Shown: positions 34,297-43,972, counted from the first letter of the stretch. The stretch is DNA of 64,000 bases from Cryobacterium inferilacus (GCF_019599185.1 NZ_JAIEUL010000001.1:124001-188000), one strand, 5' to 3'. The notes: generated by a model from the letters alone, not told the origin. Numbers and translations: made by a program.

Positions 34297-35352
34297 TCAC
34301 TCCGCGTGCGGCGGCAGTTCTCCCGTGCTCAGCGCGACCATCCGCGACTGGGACCGCTGGTACTTCTTTCGGTAGCCACCATTCAGCATGTCCGCGTCGA
34401 ACACATCGTGCAGGGGTATCCCCGTGGCGATCACCGGGATCTCCGCGTCGTAGACCCGGTCGATGAACGCGACCAGGCGCAACGCATCCGTCTGGTCGGT
34501 GAGCAGGAACACGTTGCGCAGCGCGATCACGTCGATCTCGGCGATCATTTTGATGTACTTCGACGGATGCACGGTGCTGAGATGCCGCATCAACGCGCCG
34601 AAGTCATCTATGGTGACCCGGGAACCCCGAGCGGCCAGGGCCGCGGTCATCGAGTCGAGCTCTTCTGGCTGCACCGTCTCGGCCTGGCCGGAGGCGTCCC
34701 GGCGGCGGTAGTCGAGGCCGTCGATGCGCACGGTCTCGAAGTTCGCAGACATCGCCTGGATCTCGCGCAAGAAGTCCGCCGCGGCGAACCGGCCTTCGCC
34801 CAGCGAGTTCGGCGGGGTGTTCGATGTGGCCGCAACCCGTGTCCCCGAGGCGATGAGCTCACCGAGCAGCCGGGTCATGAGCATGGTGTCGCCCGGATCG
34901 TCCAGCTCGAACTCGTCGATGCAGATGAGCTTGGCACCCGTCAGTTCTTTCACGGTTTCGGCGTAGCCGAGGGCGCCGACGAGGGCCGTGTACTCGATGA
35001 ACGTACCGAAGTACTTGGGGCCGGGCGCCCCGTGCCAGAGAGCGGCCAGGAGGTGGGTCTTGCCCACACCGAACCCGCCGTCGAGGTAGATCCCGGGCAG
35101 CTCGGCCTTCACCCGCCTGGATCGGGAGAAGAATCCCCCCGGCCGGGCCCACCAGGCGGCGAAGGTGTTCAGGCGTTCAACGGCATCCAGCTGGGACGGG
35201 TAGTCGAGGTCGGGGCGGTAGGACTCGAATGAGGCGTGTTCGAACTGCGGCGGTGGCACCAGCTCGGCCACGATCTCCGCTCCCGTGATCGACGGTGAGC
35301 GATCAACCAGTCTGAGGGGCAGCTGGCGAGTCGTGCCGACCATGTCTGGCAT
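34297..35352 (-). CDS. zapE: cell division protein ZapE (AFG1-like ATPase)
   Basis: AFG1-type P-loop ATPase that in E. coli destabilises FtsZ bundles at the septum. 351 residues from the ATG at 35352 (AGGA five bases ahead). Walker A GGFGVGKTHLLAAL near 90-103, Walker B KLICIDEFELDDPGD, then MTRLLGELIASGTRVAATSN and the C-terminal LRLVAFIDRVYDAEIPVIAT. An ATG at 35406 is an alternative. Divergent from the rhodanese-sufE pair, a common actinobacterial arrangement. Role in actinobacterial division is inferred from the family. Confidence 0.92.
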   Translation of the reverse strand: MPDMVGTTRQLPLRLVDRSPSITGAEIVAELVPPPQFEHASFESYRPDLDYPSQLDAVERLNTFAAWWARPGGFFSRSRRVKAELPGIYLDGGFGVGKTHLLAALWHGAPGPKYFGTFIEYTALVGALGYAETVKELTGAKLICIDEFELDDPGDTMLMTRLLGELIASGTRVAATSNTPPNSLGEGRFAAADFLREIQAMSANFETVRIDGLDYRRRDASGQAETVQPEELDSMTAALAARGSRVTIDDFGALMRHLSTVHPSKYIKMIAEIDVIALRNVFLLTDQTDALRLVAFIDRVYDAEIPVIATGIPLHDVFDADMLNGGYRKKYQRSQSRMVALSTGELPPHAE

Positions 35353-35502
35353 CCGGTTCCTGTCTGTGCGACCGGCATCCTGGCGGAATATCGGTGGGGG
35401 CTTCATCCTTGTAAGCCTTGAGAAGATGTCCACCAGCCTAAATGCTGGTTCAGCAGTGCCGGAACGCCGTTCGCGTTCGCCGGCCCACCGGGAGGAAACA
35501 CC

Positions 35503-36405
35503 GTGAGCGTTCAAACCGATCCGTCCCCAGCTTTCGCCGAGTACGCGCATCCGGAGCGTCTCGTGTCGACCGACTGGCTGCAGGAGCACCTGGGCACCCC
35601 CGGCCTGGTGGTGGTCGAGTCCGATGAGGACGTGATCCTGTACGAGACCGGACACATTCCCGGCTCGGTCAAGATCGACTGGCACACCGACCTCAACGAC
35701 CCCGTCGAGCGCGACTACATCGACGGTACGGCCTTCGCCGCGCTGCTGGGCCGCAAGGGCATCAGCAGGGACAGCACCGTGGTGATCTACGGCGACAAGA
35801 GCAACTGGTGGGCGGCTTACGCGCTCTGGGTATTCACCCTGTTCGGCCACGACGATGTTCGGTTGCTCGACGGCGGGCGCCAGAAGTGGCTGGCAGAGGG
35901 CCGGGAGGTCACGACCGCACCGGAGTCCGCCGATCCGACCGAGTACCCCGTGGTGGAGAGGGTCGACGCGCCCATCCGGGCCTTCAAGGAAGACGTGCTC
36001 GCGCACCTCGGCCATCCGCTGATCGACGTCAGGTCGGCAGAGGAATACACCGGTGAACGCACCACTGCCCCTGCGTACCCCGAGGAGGGTGCCCTCAGGG
36101 CCGGGCACATCCCCTCCGCGGTTTCCGTGCCGTGGGCGCGGGCGGCGGCCGAGGACGCCACCTTCCGCTCGCGCTCCGAGCTGGACGCCATCTACCGCGG
36201 CGAGGTCGGCCTCACCGATGAGGCGCCCGTGATCGCCTACTGCCGCATCGGCGAACGCTCCAGCCACACCTGGTTTGTGCTCACCCATCTGCTGGGAATC
36301 CCCCAGGTGCGAAACTACGACGGCTCTTGGACAGAGTGGGGCAGCGCCGTACGGGTGCCGATCGTGCAGGGCGCAGATGCCGGTGCCGCTCCGGCACCCC
36401 GATGA
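35503..36405 (+). CDS. thiosulfate/3-mercaptopyruvate sulfurtransferase (two-domain rhodanese)
   Basis: Moves sulfur from thiosulfate or 3-mercaptopyruvate to an acceptor thiol or cyanide. 300 residues from a GTG preceded by GGGAGGAAACACC. N-terminal inactive rhodanese domain ([20 protein letters not shown]) and a C-terminal active domain with catalytic Cys247 in [20 protein letters not shown]. The CRIGERS loop is typical of actinobacterial thiosulfate sulfurtransferases. sufE follows after 42 bases, which suggests that the persulfide is passed into Fe-S or other sulfur chemistry. Confidence 0.94.
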   Translation: MSVQTDPSPAFAEYAHPERLVSTDWLQEHLGTPGLVVVESDEDVILYETGHIPGSVKIDWHTDLNDPVERDYIDGTAFAALLGRKGISRDSTVVIYGDKSNWWAAYALWVFTLFGHDDVRLLDGGRQKWLAEGREVTTAPESADPTEYPVVERVDAPIRAFKEDVLAHLGHPLIDVRSAEEYTGERTTAPAYPEEGALRAGHIPSAVSVPWARAAAEDATFRSRSELDAIYRGEVGLTDEAPVIAYCRIGERSSHTWFVLTHLLGIPQVRNYDGSWTEWGSAVRVPIVQGADAGAAPAPR

Positions 36406-36447
36406 CCCGATTCCAGCCGTGCCCGAGACCGTGGGAGGATCGTACCG

Positions 36448-36894
36448 ATGACAACGCCTGACCTTCCCGACCAGCTCGCCGAGATCCGCGAGGACTTCCT
36501 GGCCCTCGAGCAACCGGACCGGCTGCAACTGCTGCTGGAATTCTCCAACGAGCTGCCCGGTCTGCCCGAGCGCTACCGCGACCATCCTGACCTCTTCGAG
36601 CGGGTCGTGGAGTGCCAATCACCCGTATTCATCTTCGTCGAGGTCGATTCGGACGCTCTCGTGCACCTGTATGCCACGGCACCGGCGGAGTCCCCCACCA
36701 CGCGTGGATTTGCGTCGATCCTGGCCCAGGGGCTCGACGGGCTCACCGTCGACGCCGTGCTGGCCGTCCCGGATGACTTCCCGCAGACCATCGGCCTCAC
36801 CCAAGCGGTCTCGCCGCTGCGGCTGCGCGGTATGACGGCGATGTTGGGTCGCACCAAACGCCAGCTGCGGGAGCGCACGGCCGCCTCGGCCTGA
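36448..36894 (+). CDS. sufE: SufE family sulfur acceptor protein
   Basis: Accepts persulfide sulfur from a desulfurase or sulfurtransferase on a conserved cysteine. 148 residues with that cysteine at 56 in VVECQSPVFIFVEVD, and the typical start LPDQLAEIREDFLALEQPDR and close DFPQTIGLTQAVSPLRLRGM. GGAGGATCG precedes the ATG. In actinobacteria this rhodanese-SufE pair stands apart from the main suf operon; cooperation with the upstream rhodanese is inferred. Confidence 0.94.
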   Translation: MTTPDLPDQLAEIREDFLALEQPDRLQLLLEFSNELPGLPERYRDHPDLFERVVECQSPVFIFVEVDSDALVHLYATAPAESPTTRGFASILAQGLDGLTVDAVLAVPDDFPQTIGLTQAVSPLRLRGMTAMLGRTKRQLRERTAASA

Positions 36895-36909
36895 CCGAGA
36901 CAGCGTTCG

Positions 36910-38130
36910 TCAGTTCCCCGGTCCGAGCGCCGGGCGAGCCGAGTCCAGCTCGGTCAGCCAGGTCAGGATTGCCCGGTTCCACGCGGCGGGATCGTAATTC
37001 CAGAGTTTGGTGTGTCTGGCCACGGAGAACGGCACCAGGGTGACGATGTCCGGGCGGCGTTCCGCCAGCCGCCTGGACGGCGTCGACGGCACGAACCCGT
37101 CATCGTCGCTGTGCAGGATGAGGATCGGCAGGCTGAGGTCGTCGGCCCTGGCGACGAAATCGAGCCGGGGGAAGTCGATCGGCAGGTGCAGGCCAGTGAC
37201 GACCCGGCCCCAGCGACGACCCATCACCGTCAGTGCGCCGCGCACAACCAGTGCCGGGAGCCGTAACAGCACGGCCTGATAGGCCACGACATCCGCCCAA
37301 TCGATCACGGGTGATTCCAGCACGATGCCCAGCAGGCGCCCGTCATGGACGGCCCTGGTCGCGGCCTGCAGGGAGATCGCTCCTCCCATCGACCAGCCCA
37401 TCAGGACGATCCCGGTGGCACCGTGGCGCACGGCGAAGTCGATGGCCGCCTCCACGTCACGCCATTCCGTGTCTCCCAGGCCGAATCGGCGGTCGGCGCT
37501 GGGTGGGGCCTCGCCGTCGTTGCGGTAGGAGATCAGCAGCGAGGTGTAGCCGGCTGCGTGGAACACCGGCAGCGCACGCAGAGTCTCGTGGCGACGCACC
37601 CCGCGCCCGTGCACCTGGATCACCCAACGGCCGGAGGGCGAGTCGGACGGGATGAGCCACGCCGGAGCGTCACCACGATCGGTGCTCACGGTGACGTTCT
37701 CGAAGTCCAGCCCCAGGTCCCACGGCCCCAGGAACGAATATCCGCCCAGACGACCAGCGGACGCGCTGACGAGATCACCGAAATCGACATTCATGATGCG
37801 GCGGGTGACCCTGGTGGCGGTACTGTGCAGGATTGCGCCCAGCCGGGCGTGCCCGGCATCCCGTGCGAACCAGAAACTGTAGTCGCCAGGCAGCACCGAG
37901 TCCGCCGTGGCGGCGAGGGTGATCGTGCCGTTCTCGAGGTCGACAGCGTGCACCCTGGTGTCGTCGGCGCGCGAGGTGGGCGGGGTCACGATGCGGCGGG
38001 CCATGACACCGGCCAATACCCCCACGGCGACCGTTCCGGCCGCGGCCACGGCGGCCATCGCACCGATGAGCACCAGCCCGGCTGACGCCAGCGATGGGGC
38101 GCCCTGTGGTGCTGGCTCGTTCCGGCCCAT
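36910..38130 (-). CDS. membrane-anchored alpha/beta hydrolase
   Basis: 406 residues from the ATG at 38130 (GGAGG eight bases ahead). An N-terminal hydrophobic segment (about 14-43, ALASAGLVLIGAMAAVAAAG type) probably anchors it, a variable domain of about 100 residues follows, then an alpha/beta hydrolase core: VIQVHGRGVRRHETLRALPV, nucleophile Ser247 in MGWSMGGAISLQA, acid in ILILHSDDDGFVPSTPS and histidine in VARHTKLWNYD. The layout resembles cell-surface esterases or peptidases of unknown substrate. Divergent from DUF3000. Confidence 0.86.
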   Translation of the reverse strand: MGRNEPAPQGAPSLASAGLVLIGAMAAVAAAGTVAVGVLAGVMARRIVTPPTSRADDTRVHAVDLENGTITLAATADSVLPGDYSFWFARDAGHARLGAILHSTATRVTRRIMNVDFGDLVSASAGRLGGYSFLGPWDLGLDFENVTVSTDRGDAPAWLIPSDSPSGRWVIQVHGRGVRRHETLRALPVFHAAGYTSLLISYRNDGEAPPSADRRFGLGDTEWRDVEAAIDFAVRHGATGIVLMGWSMGGAISLQAATRAVHDGRLLGIVLESPVIDWADVVAYQAVLLRLPALVVRGALTVMGRRWGRVVTGLHLPIDFPRLDFVARADDLSLPILILHSDDDGFVPSTPSRRLAERRPDIVTLVPFSVARHTKLWNYDPAAWNRAILTWLTELDSARPALGPGN

Positions 38131-38194
38131 GCCTACCTCCGCACTGTTCGGCGTGCCTCGCACCAGCGCACGGAAAAAACTCTAGTCTGCAGAC

Positions 38195-39253
38195 GTGCCC
38201 GATACAGAGGATGAGCCCCACCGCCCTGCGCCGTTCGCCGCAGCGCTCGACGCCATCCGGCACGCGCGGCCGCGCGCCGAGCTGGTTGTCACCGAGATTT
38301 CGGCACCAGGAAACCTCGCCCCGTACGCCGTCGCGCTGTCGGCAGACGTCGCACCGGTACGGCACGGCAGCGATTCTGATTTCGGCACGGGACGGTTCAT
38401 TCTGCTCTACGACCCCGACGAACCCGACAGCTGGGGCGGACCGTTCCGGGTGGTGTGCTTCGCCCAGGCTCCGCTGGAGACCGATATCGGTGTTGACCCC
38501 TTCCTCGCCGAGGTCGCCTGGGCCTGGCTCGTCGACGCCCTGGACAGCCGCGGCGCCGTGTACACCGCCGCCTCAGGCACCGCCACCAAGATCCTCTCCT
38601 CCGGGTTCGGGGAACTCGCCCGTCAGGGCGACGGCGCCCAGATCGAACTGCGCGCGTCCTGGAGCCCATTGGACAGCGACCTCGCCACCCATGTCGAGGG
38701 CTGGGGTGAGTTGCTCTGCATGCTCGCCGGACTGCCGCCGGCGGGAGAGATGCCTCAGCCGCCGCGCGGCACCCATCCCGCCGGTTCCGACGCACCGCGA
38801 CCAGACGACGACCAGAGGAAGGGAATCGATCTCGGACCGCGAGGCCGAATCGGGCCGACCTCAGAGGGAGGGCGGCGAAACGGGCCGGGAATGCATACGC
38901 TGGAAGTGGTCGCCACCGGCCCCGAACCCGATGGCATGGAATTGGTCGGTGTCGACAGCACCGATCTCGATACGCGCGGCGCCGACAGCGCCGGCAGGGA
39001 GACCGTGGGAATGAACGCCGTGGGACTGAACACCGTGGGAATTGAAGCCGTGGGACTTGGCGCCGTGGGACTGGACGCCGTGGGACTGGGCGCCCAGGCA
39101 GCACGCATCGGCGGTGGCGGTCCCGCCGGACCCGTCGCGGGCGGCAACGGCTTCGTCGACCACGAGGGGATTGCAGCCGTATCACTCCACGCGGCGGCAC
39201 CGGCCACATCGGGCGTTGCGGATCTCTCGGCACGCCGTGCAGCCCGTGGCTGA
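38195..39253 (+). CDS. DUF3000 domain protein with an unusual repeat-bearing C-terminal extension
   Basis: 352 residues from a GTG. Residues 1-185 are a standard DUF3000 domain (FAAALDAIRHARPRAELVVT, YDPDEPDSWGGPFRVVCFAQ, EVAWAWLVDALDSRGAVYTA, GELLCMLAGLPP), an actinobacterial family of unknown function next to RNase D. Relatives end about here. In this gene the frame goes on for some 165 residues: a polar stretch, then residues 270-299 with six units such as TVGMN, AVGLN, TVGIE and AVGLG, encoded by a 15-bp tandem repeat, and a Gly/Ala-rich end. The stop overlaps the RNase D start region (GTGGCTGA). Confidence 0.85.
   Translation: MPDTEDEPHRPAPFAAALDAIRHARPRAELVVTEISAPGNLAPYAVALSADVAPVRHGSDSDFGTGRFILLYDPDEPDSWGGPFRVVCFAQAPLETDIGVDPFLAEVAWAWLVDALDSRGAVYTAASGTATKILSSGFGELARQGDGAQIELRASWSPLDSDLATHVEGWGELLCMLAGLPPAGEMPQPPRGTHPAGSDAPRPDDDQRKGIDLGPRGRIGPTSEGGRRNGPGMHTLEVVATGPEPDGMELVGVDSTDLDTRGADSAGRETVGMNAVGLNTVGIEAVGLGAVGLDAVGLGAQAARIGGGGPAGPVAGGNGFVDHEGIAAVSLHAAAPATSGVADLSARRAARG
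39002..39091 (+). repeat. 15-bp minisatellite, six copies, in the DUF3000 gene
   Basis: Consensus GCCGTGGGACTGGAC from 39002 to 39091 in six head-to-tail copies with 1-4 changes each. The unit equals five codons, so gain or loss keeps the frame. All changes preserve Val-Gly followed by a hydrophobic residue. Confidence 0.9.
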
Positions 39254-40502
39254 TGACACGGTTCCGGCCCGAACGAGCGCTGCCGGCACCGTCGCTGCCC
39301 ACACCGCCGCCGGACACCAGGTGATCGATACCCGGTCCGGGTACCTGGCGGCCGTCGACGCACTCCTGGCCGGCTCAGGCCCCGTCGGCATCGACGCCGA
39401 ACGTGCCTCGGGCTTCACCTACTCCCAGCGGGCATATCTGATTCAGGTCTACCGGCGGGACGCCGGCACCTTCCTCTTCGACCCGCCCGCAATCGGCGAC
39501 TTCACGGAGCTCAACACGGCCCTGGCGGCCGAGGAGTGGATCCTGCACGCGGCCAGCCAGGACCTCGCCTGCCTGCGCGAGGTGGGCCTGGACCCGAGTC
39601 GGATCTTCGACACCGAACTCGCCGCACGGCTGCTGGGTCTCCCCAGGGTCGGGCTCGGCACCGTCGTGGACGAGCTCCTCGGCATCCACCTGGCCAAGGA
39701 GCATTCGGCCGCCAACTGGTCGACCCGCCCGCTCCCGGAGAGCTGGTTGGTCTACGCCGCGCTTGACGTCGAGCTCCTGCCCGACCTCCGCGACCGCATG
39801 GTCGAACTCCTCGTCGAATCCGACAAGACCGGCATCGCCGACCAGGAATTCGCCGCGGTCCTGGCCAAGGAGGCCAAACCCGCCAGAGCCGAACCGTGGC
39901 GCCGGCTGTCCGGCCTGCACTCGGTGCGTGGCCAACGCAATCTGGCCGTCGCTCGCGAACTCTGGGTCGCCAGGGACGCGTTGGCGCAGGACCTCGACGT
40001 CTCCCCCGGCCGACTGGTCCCCGACGCCTCCCTGGTAGCTGCCGCCCGGCTGCTCCCGGCAACGCGCAGCGCCCTCGCCGAGCTGCGTGAGTTCAACGGT
40101 CGCGCCAGTAGAACCGAACTCGACCGTTGGTGGGCCGCTATCCAGCGCGGCCTCGCCAGCGCAGACCTGCCGTCGATGAAGGCCAACGGCGATACCCTGC
40201 CGCCGCCCCGTGCCTGGGCGGACCGGAATCCGGACGCCGACCTACGGTTCAAGGCCGCCAGAGCGGCGTTGACCTCGATCTCCGAAGACCGGGCGGTGCC
40301 GCTGGAGAACCTGCTCACCCCCGAGCATCTTCGCCGTGTGGCCTGGCAGCCGCCGAACCCCGCGGACGCGGAGGCACTCGGAGACGCGCTCGCCGCCCTG
40401 GGCGCTCGCCCGTGGCAGATTGAGGCGACTGCACAACTAATCGCGGATGCCTTTGTGGAAGTCCACCAAAGCGGCGACGTGCCTCCCGAGCCGGTTTCGT
40501 AG
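39246..40502 (+). CDS. ribonuclease D-like 3'-5' exonuclease with HRDC domain
   Basis: Processes RNA 3' ends. 418 residues from the GTG at 39246; a GTG at 39237 in the same frame is an alternative and neither has a clear ribosome site, so coupling to DUF3000 is likely. DEDD exonuclease motifs: GIDAERASGFTYSQRAYLIQ (Exo I Asp and Glu), ILHAASQDLACLREVGLD (Exo II Asp) and LVYAALDVELLPDLRDRM (Exo III Tyr/Asp). A C-terminal HRDC domain begins near SLVAAARLLPATRSALAELR. The DUF3000-RNase D pair is conserved in actinobacteria. Confidence 0.9.
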   Translation: MADDTVPARTSAAGTVAAHTAAGHQVIDTRSGYLAAVDALLAGSGPVGIDAERASGFTYSQRAYLIQVYRRDAGTFLFDPPAIGDFTELNTALAAEEWILHAASQDLACLREVGLDPSRIFDTELAARLLGLPRVGLGTVVDELLGIHLAKEHSAANWSTRPLPESWLVYAALDVELLPDLRDRMVELLVESDKTGIADQEFAAVLAKEAKPARAEPWRRLSGLHSVRGQRNLAVARELWVARDALAQDLDVSPGRLVPDASLVAAARLLPATRSALAELREFNGRASRTELDRWWAAIQRGLASADLPSMKANGDTLPPPRAWADRNPDADLRFKAARAALTSISEDRAVPLENLLTPEHLRRVAWQPPNPADAEALGDALAALGARPWQIEATAQLIADAFVEVHQSGDVPPEPVS

Positions 40503-40579
40503 GAAGAGTCAAAGGATTCCCTCCGGTTAATCCGTCACCCTAGGATCGTGCGATACCTGTTTTGAGTGATGGAGGCAAA

Positions 40580-41785
40580 GTGGCCGAGAGAACTGAAGTC
40601 GTCTTCGTGGACGGTGTTCGTACCCCGTTCGGTCGGGCTGGCGAGAAGGGTATGTACTGGAATACCCGCGCCGACGACCTGATCGTGAAGGCGATCACCG
40701 GATTGATGGAACGCAACCCGAATGTGCCGGGTGAACGCATTGACGATGTCGCGATCGCCGCGACCACCCAGACCGGAGACCAGGGCCTGACCCTGGGCCG
40801 CACCGCGGCGCTGCTCGCCGGGTTGCCGGTCTCTGTGCCTGGCTTCGCGATTGATCGGATGTGCGCGGGAGCGATGACCTCGGTGACCACCATGGGCGCC
40901 GCAATCGGCTTCGGCGCGTACGACCTGGCCATCGCCGGCGGTGTGGAGCACATGGGGCGGCACCCGATGGGTGCCGGCGTTGATCCCAACCCCCGGTTCC
41001 TGAGCGAACGACTGGTCAGCGAGGACGCGCTCAACATGGGTGCCACCGCCGAGCGGATCCACGACAGGTTCCCCGCGTATACCAAGGAACGCTCAGACCG
41101 TTTCGCGCTGCGCAGCCAGCAGAAGGTCGCTGCGGCCTACGCGGCCGGAAAGATCCAGCCCGACCTGATTCCCGTCGCGACCCGCAGCGAGAGCGGTTGG
41201 GGCCTGGCAACCCGCGATGAGGCCCCGCGACCGGAGACGACCCTGGCCGGCCTCGCGGGCCTGAAGACCCCGTTCCGGCCGCACGGTCGCATCACCGCCG
41301 GCAACGCCTCCGGCCTCAACGACGGCGCAACGGCGTGCCTGCTGGCCAGCGGCGCCACCGCCAAGGAACTGGGCCTCAGCGTCAAGATGAAGCTGGTCAG
41401 CTTCGCCTTCGCCGGCGTAGAGCCGGAGGTCATGGGTCTGGGGCCCGTGCCCTCCACCGAGAAGGCCCTGCGCAAAGCCGGCCTCTCGATCACCGACATC
41501 GGCCTCTTCGAGCTCAACGAGGCCTTCGCCGTTCAGGTGATCTCCTTCCTCGACCACTTCGGCATCGACGACGACGACCCCAGGGTCAACGAGTACGGCG
41601 GTGCGATCGCCATCGGGCATCCGCTCGCCTCATCGGGCGTGCGCCTGATGAACCAACTCGCCCACCAGTTCGCCGAGCACCCCGAGGTGCGTTACGGCCT
41701 GACGGCCATGTGCATCGGCCTCGGCCAGGGCGGCACCGTCATCTGGGAAAACCCGCACTTCAACAAGAAGGCAGCCAAGCGATGA
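40580..41785 (+). CDS. fadA: thiolase (acetyl-CoA C-acyltransferase)
   Basis: Cleaves 3-ketoacyl-CoA to acetyl-CoA in the last step of beta-oxidation. 401 residues from a GTG with GGAGG seven bases ahead. Catalytic residues in place: Cys95 in AIDRMCAGAMTSV, His347 in AIAIGHPLASSG and Cys378 in TAMCIGLGQGGTVIW. Overlaps the following FadB-like gene by 4 bases (ATGA), so the two subunits of the oxidation complex are made together. The 77-base gap after RNase D may hold their promoter; none is obvious. Confidence 0.94.
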   Translation: MAERTEVVFVDGVRTPFGRAGEKGMYWNTRADDLIVKAITGLMERNPNVPGERIDDVAIAATTQTGDQGLTLGRTAALLAGLPVSVPGFAIDRMCAGAMTSVTTMGAAIGFGAYDLAIAGGVEHMGRHPMGAGVDPNPRFLSERLVSEDALNMGATAERIHDRFPAYTKERSDRFALRSQQKVAAAYAAGKIQPDLIPVATRSESGWGLATRDEAPRPETTLAGLAGLKTPFRPHGRITAGNASGLNDGATACLLASGATAKELGLSVKMKLVSFAFAGVEPEVMGLGPVPSTEKALRKAGLSITDIGLFELNEAFAVQVISFLDHFGIDDDDPRVNEYGGAIAIGHPLASSGVRLMNQLAHQFAEHPEVRYGLTAMCIGLGQGGTVIWENPHFNKKAAKR

Positions 41786-43947
41786 CCGACACGACCTCCA
41801 CCGACTACGCCGCGCTCGACTTCGGACCGCTCGTCGTGCTCTCCGACGACGAAGTCGTCACCCGCTCCCTCGTCCGCGACGTGCCACTCTCCGGGGGCCG
41901 CACCCTGGCCCTCGTGACGCTGGACAACGGCCGCGACCACACCAGGCCCAACACGCTGGGCCCGGTCACCCTGCTCGAATTCAGCGCCGTCATGGACGAG
42001 CTCACCGCCCGCGCTGCACGGGGCGAGATCCACGGCGTGGCCGTGACCGGCAAGCCGTTCATCCTCGCGGCCGGCGCCGACCTGAGCAAGGTCAGCGAGA
42101 TCCCGTCCCGCGAGGTGGGCAAGTTGCTCGCCCAGCTCGGTCACTTCGCCCTGGGCAAGCTCGGTACGCTCGGTGTGCCGTCGTTCGTGTTCATCAACGG
42201 CCTCGCCCTCGGTGGCGGCCTCGAGGTGGCCCTGAACGCCGATTACCGCACCGTCGACGAGACCGTGCCGGCCATCGCACTGCCGGAGGTCTTCCTCGGG
42301 CTGATCCCCGGTTGGGGCGGGTCATACCTGCTGCCCAACCTGGTCGGCATCGAGAACGCCCTCAAGGTGATCATCGAGAACCCGCTCAAGAACAACCGCA
42401 CCCTGACCGGAGCTGACGCTCTCAAGCTGGGCATTGCCGACAGAATGTTCCGGTCGGTGACCTTCCTCGAAGACTCGATCCGATGGGCCGACGGTGTCAT
42501 CGCCGGCCGGGAGAAGGTGTCGAGGCCCAACGCCCCCGGCAAGGTCGAGCGCCTGGTCAAGTGGGATGCGGCCGTCGGTATCGCGCGCAAGATGCTCGAG
42601 TCCCGCATCGGAACCGTCGCAGCATCCCCGTATGCGGCCCTTGACCTGATCAAGGCCGCCAAGTCAGGTACCAAGGCCGAGGCCTTCGCCCGGGAGGACG
42701 ATGCCCTCGCCGACCTCATCTCCGGCGACCAGCTGCCCGCCAGCATCTACGCCTTCAACCTCGTGCAGAAGCGTGCGAAGCGGCCAGCCGGCGCCCCTGA
42801 CAAGGCGCTGGCCCGCCCGATCGGCAAGGTCGGCGTGATCGGGGCCGGCCTGATGGCCAGCCAGTTCGCCCTCCTCTTCGTGCGTCGGCTCCGGGTCCCA
42901 GTCGTCATCACCGACTTGGACCAGGCCAGGGTCGACAAGGGCGTGGCGTACATCCACGGCGAGATCGCCACGCTGCAGGACAAGGGCCGAATCACCTCAG
43001 ACGAAGCCAACCGTCTGCGCGCCCTGGTGACCGGCACCACCGACAAGGCCGACTTCGCGGATGCCGACTGGGTCATCGAGGCCGTCTTCGAAGAACTCGG
43101 CGTGAAGCAGGATGTCTTCGCCGAGATCGAGAAGCACATCTCCCCCACCGCCATTCTTGCGACGAACACGTCGTCACTGTCGGTGGAGCAGATCGGTGCG
43201 AAGCTGGCCCACCCGGAACGGCTGGTCGGTTTCCACTTCTTCAACCCGGTGGCCGTGATGCCGCTGATCGAGGTCGTGAACACGCCGGCCACCGATGAGG
43301 TGACCCTGTCCACGGCCATGGTGATCGCGGCCAAGCTGCGTAAGAACGCCGTCATCACCCGCGACACCCCCGGGTTCGTGGTGAACCGGGTACTGGCCAA
43401 ACTGCTCGGCGAGGCCATGCACGCGGTGGACACCGGCACCCCGTTCGAGGTCGTCAACGGGGCACTGGCGCCGTTCGGGTTGCCGATGACCCCGTTCGAG
43501 CTGCTTGAGCTCGTCGGCCTCAAGGTGGGCGCACACGTGCTGGACACCCACCACCTTGCGTTCCCCGACCGGTTCTTCGAGAGCACCAACCTGCACAGGC
43601 TCGCCGAGCACGGCACCATCCTTGACCGCAACGCCAAGGGCGTGGTGACCGGATTCGACAGAGGCGCGGTGAAGATCGTGGCCGGCGGAAAAGACCCGAT
43701 GACCGCCGAGCAGATTCTGCGCCGGGTGGAGGACGGCCTGGCCGACGAGATCAAGCGGATGCTGGACGACGACGTGGTGCACGCGCCGGAGGACATCGAC
43801 CTCTGCATGTTGCTCGGCGCCGGCTGGCCGTTCCAGATGGGCGGGGTCACCCCGTACCTCGACCGGGTCGGCGCGAGTGAGCGGGTCTTCGGTGGGACGT
43901 TCCACACCCCGATGATTCGGGGCGTCGGCGCCGCGGTGCCCGCCTAG
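41782..43947 (+). CDS. fadB: fatty acid oxidation multifunctional protein (enoyl-CoA hydratase / 3-hydroxyacyl-CoA dehydrogenase)
   Basis: 721 residues. The N-terminal crotonase domain (about 1-250) has the oxyanion-hole segments GKPFILAAGADLSKVSEI and INGLALGGGLEVALNADYRT, and the Glu-containing VFLGLIPGWGGSYLLPN. The dehydrogenase domain starts near 350 with the NAD-binding KVGVIGAGLMASQFALLF, then NTSSLSVEQIGAKLAHPERL, VGFHFFNPVAVMPLIEVV with the catalytic His, and a C-terminal 3HCDH repeat (DTPGFVVNRVLAKLLGEAMH). Together with FadA it carries out the hydration, oxidation and thiolysis steps. An IS30 element lies 25 bases after the stop. Confidence 0.94.
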   Translation: MTDTTSTDYAALDFGPLVVLSDDEVVTRSLVRDVPLSGGRTLALVTLDNGRDHTRPNTLGPVTLLEFSAVMDELTARAARGEIHGVAVTGKPFILAAGADLSKVSEIPSREVGKLLAQLGHFALGKLGTLGVPSFVFINGLALGGGLEVALNADYRTVDETVPAIALPEVFLGLIPGWGGSYLLPNLVGIENALKVIIENPLKNNRTLTGADALKLGIADRMFRSVTFLEDSIRWADGVIAGREKVSRPNAPGKVERLVKWDAAVGIARKMLESRIGTVAASPYAALDLIKAAKSGTKAEAFAREDDALADLISGDQLPASIYAFNLVQKRAKRPAGAPDKALARPIGKVGVIGAGLMASQFALLFVRRLRVPVVITDLDQARVDKGVAYIHGEIATLQDKGRITSDEANRLRALVTGTTDKADFADADWVIEAVFEELGVKQDVFAEIEKHISPTAILATNTSSLSVEQIGAKLAHPERLVGFHFFNPVAVMPLIEVVNTPATDEVTLSTAMVIAAKLRKNAVITRDTPGFVVNRVLAKLLGEAMHAVDTGTPFEVVNGALAPFGLPMTPFELLELVGLKVGAHVLDTHHLAFPDRFFESTNLHRLAEHGTILDRNAKGVVTGFDRGAVKIVAGGKDPMTAEQILRRVEDGLADEIKRMLDDDVVHAPEDIDLCMLLGAGWPFQMGGVTPYLDRVGASERVFGGTFHTPMIRGVGAAVPA

Positions 43948-43972
43948 CTTCACCCGCACGAACTGCTCCTTT

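Noticed and set aside
38861..39163. Minus-strand open frame with QSHG-type repeats opposite the DUF3000 tail
   Set aside because: It arises because a repeat of 15 bp without stop codons opens other frames; it has no ribosome site, and the plus-strand frame continues a known domain.
39246..39253. Frameshift joining DUF3000 and RNase D into one fused gene
   Set aside because: The overlap GTGGCTGA is a normal coupled stop/start; both proteins are full length and no slippery site is present.
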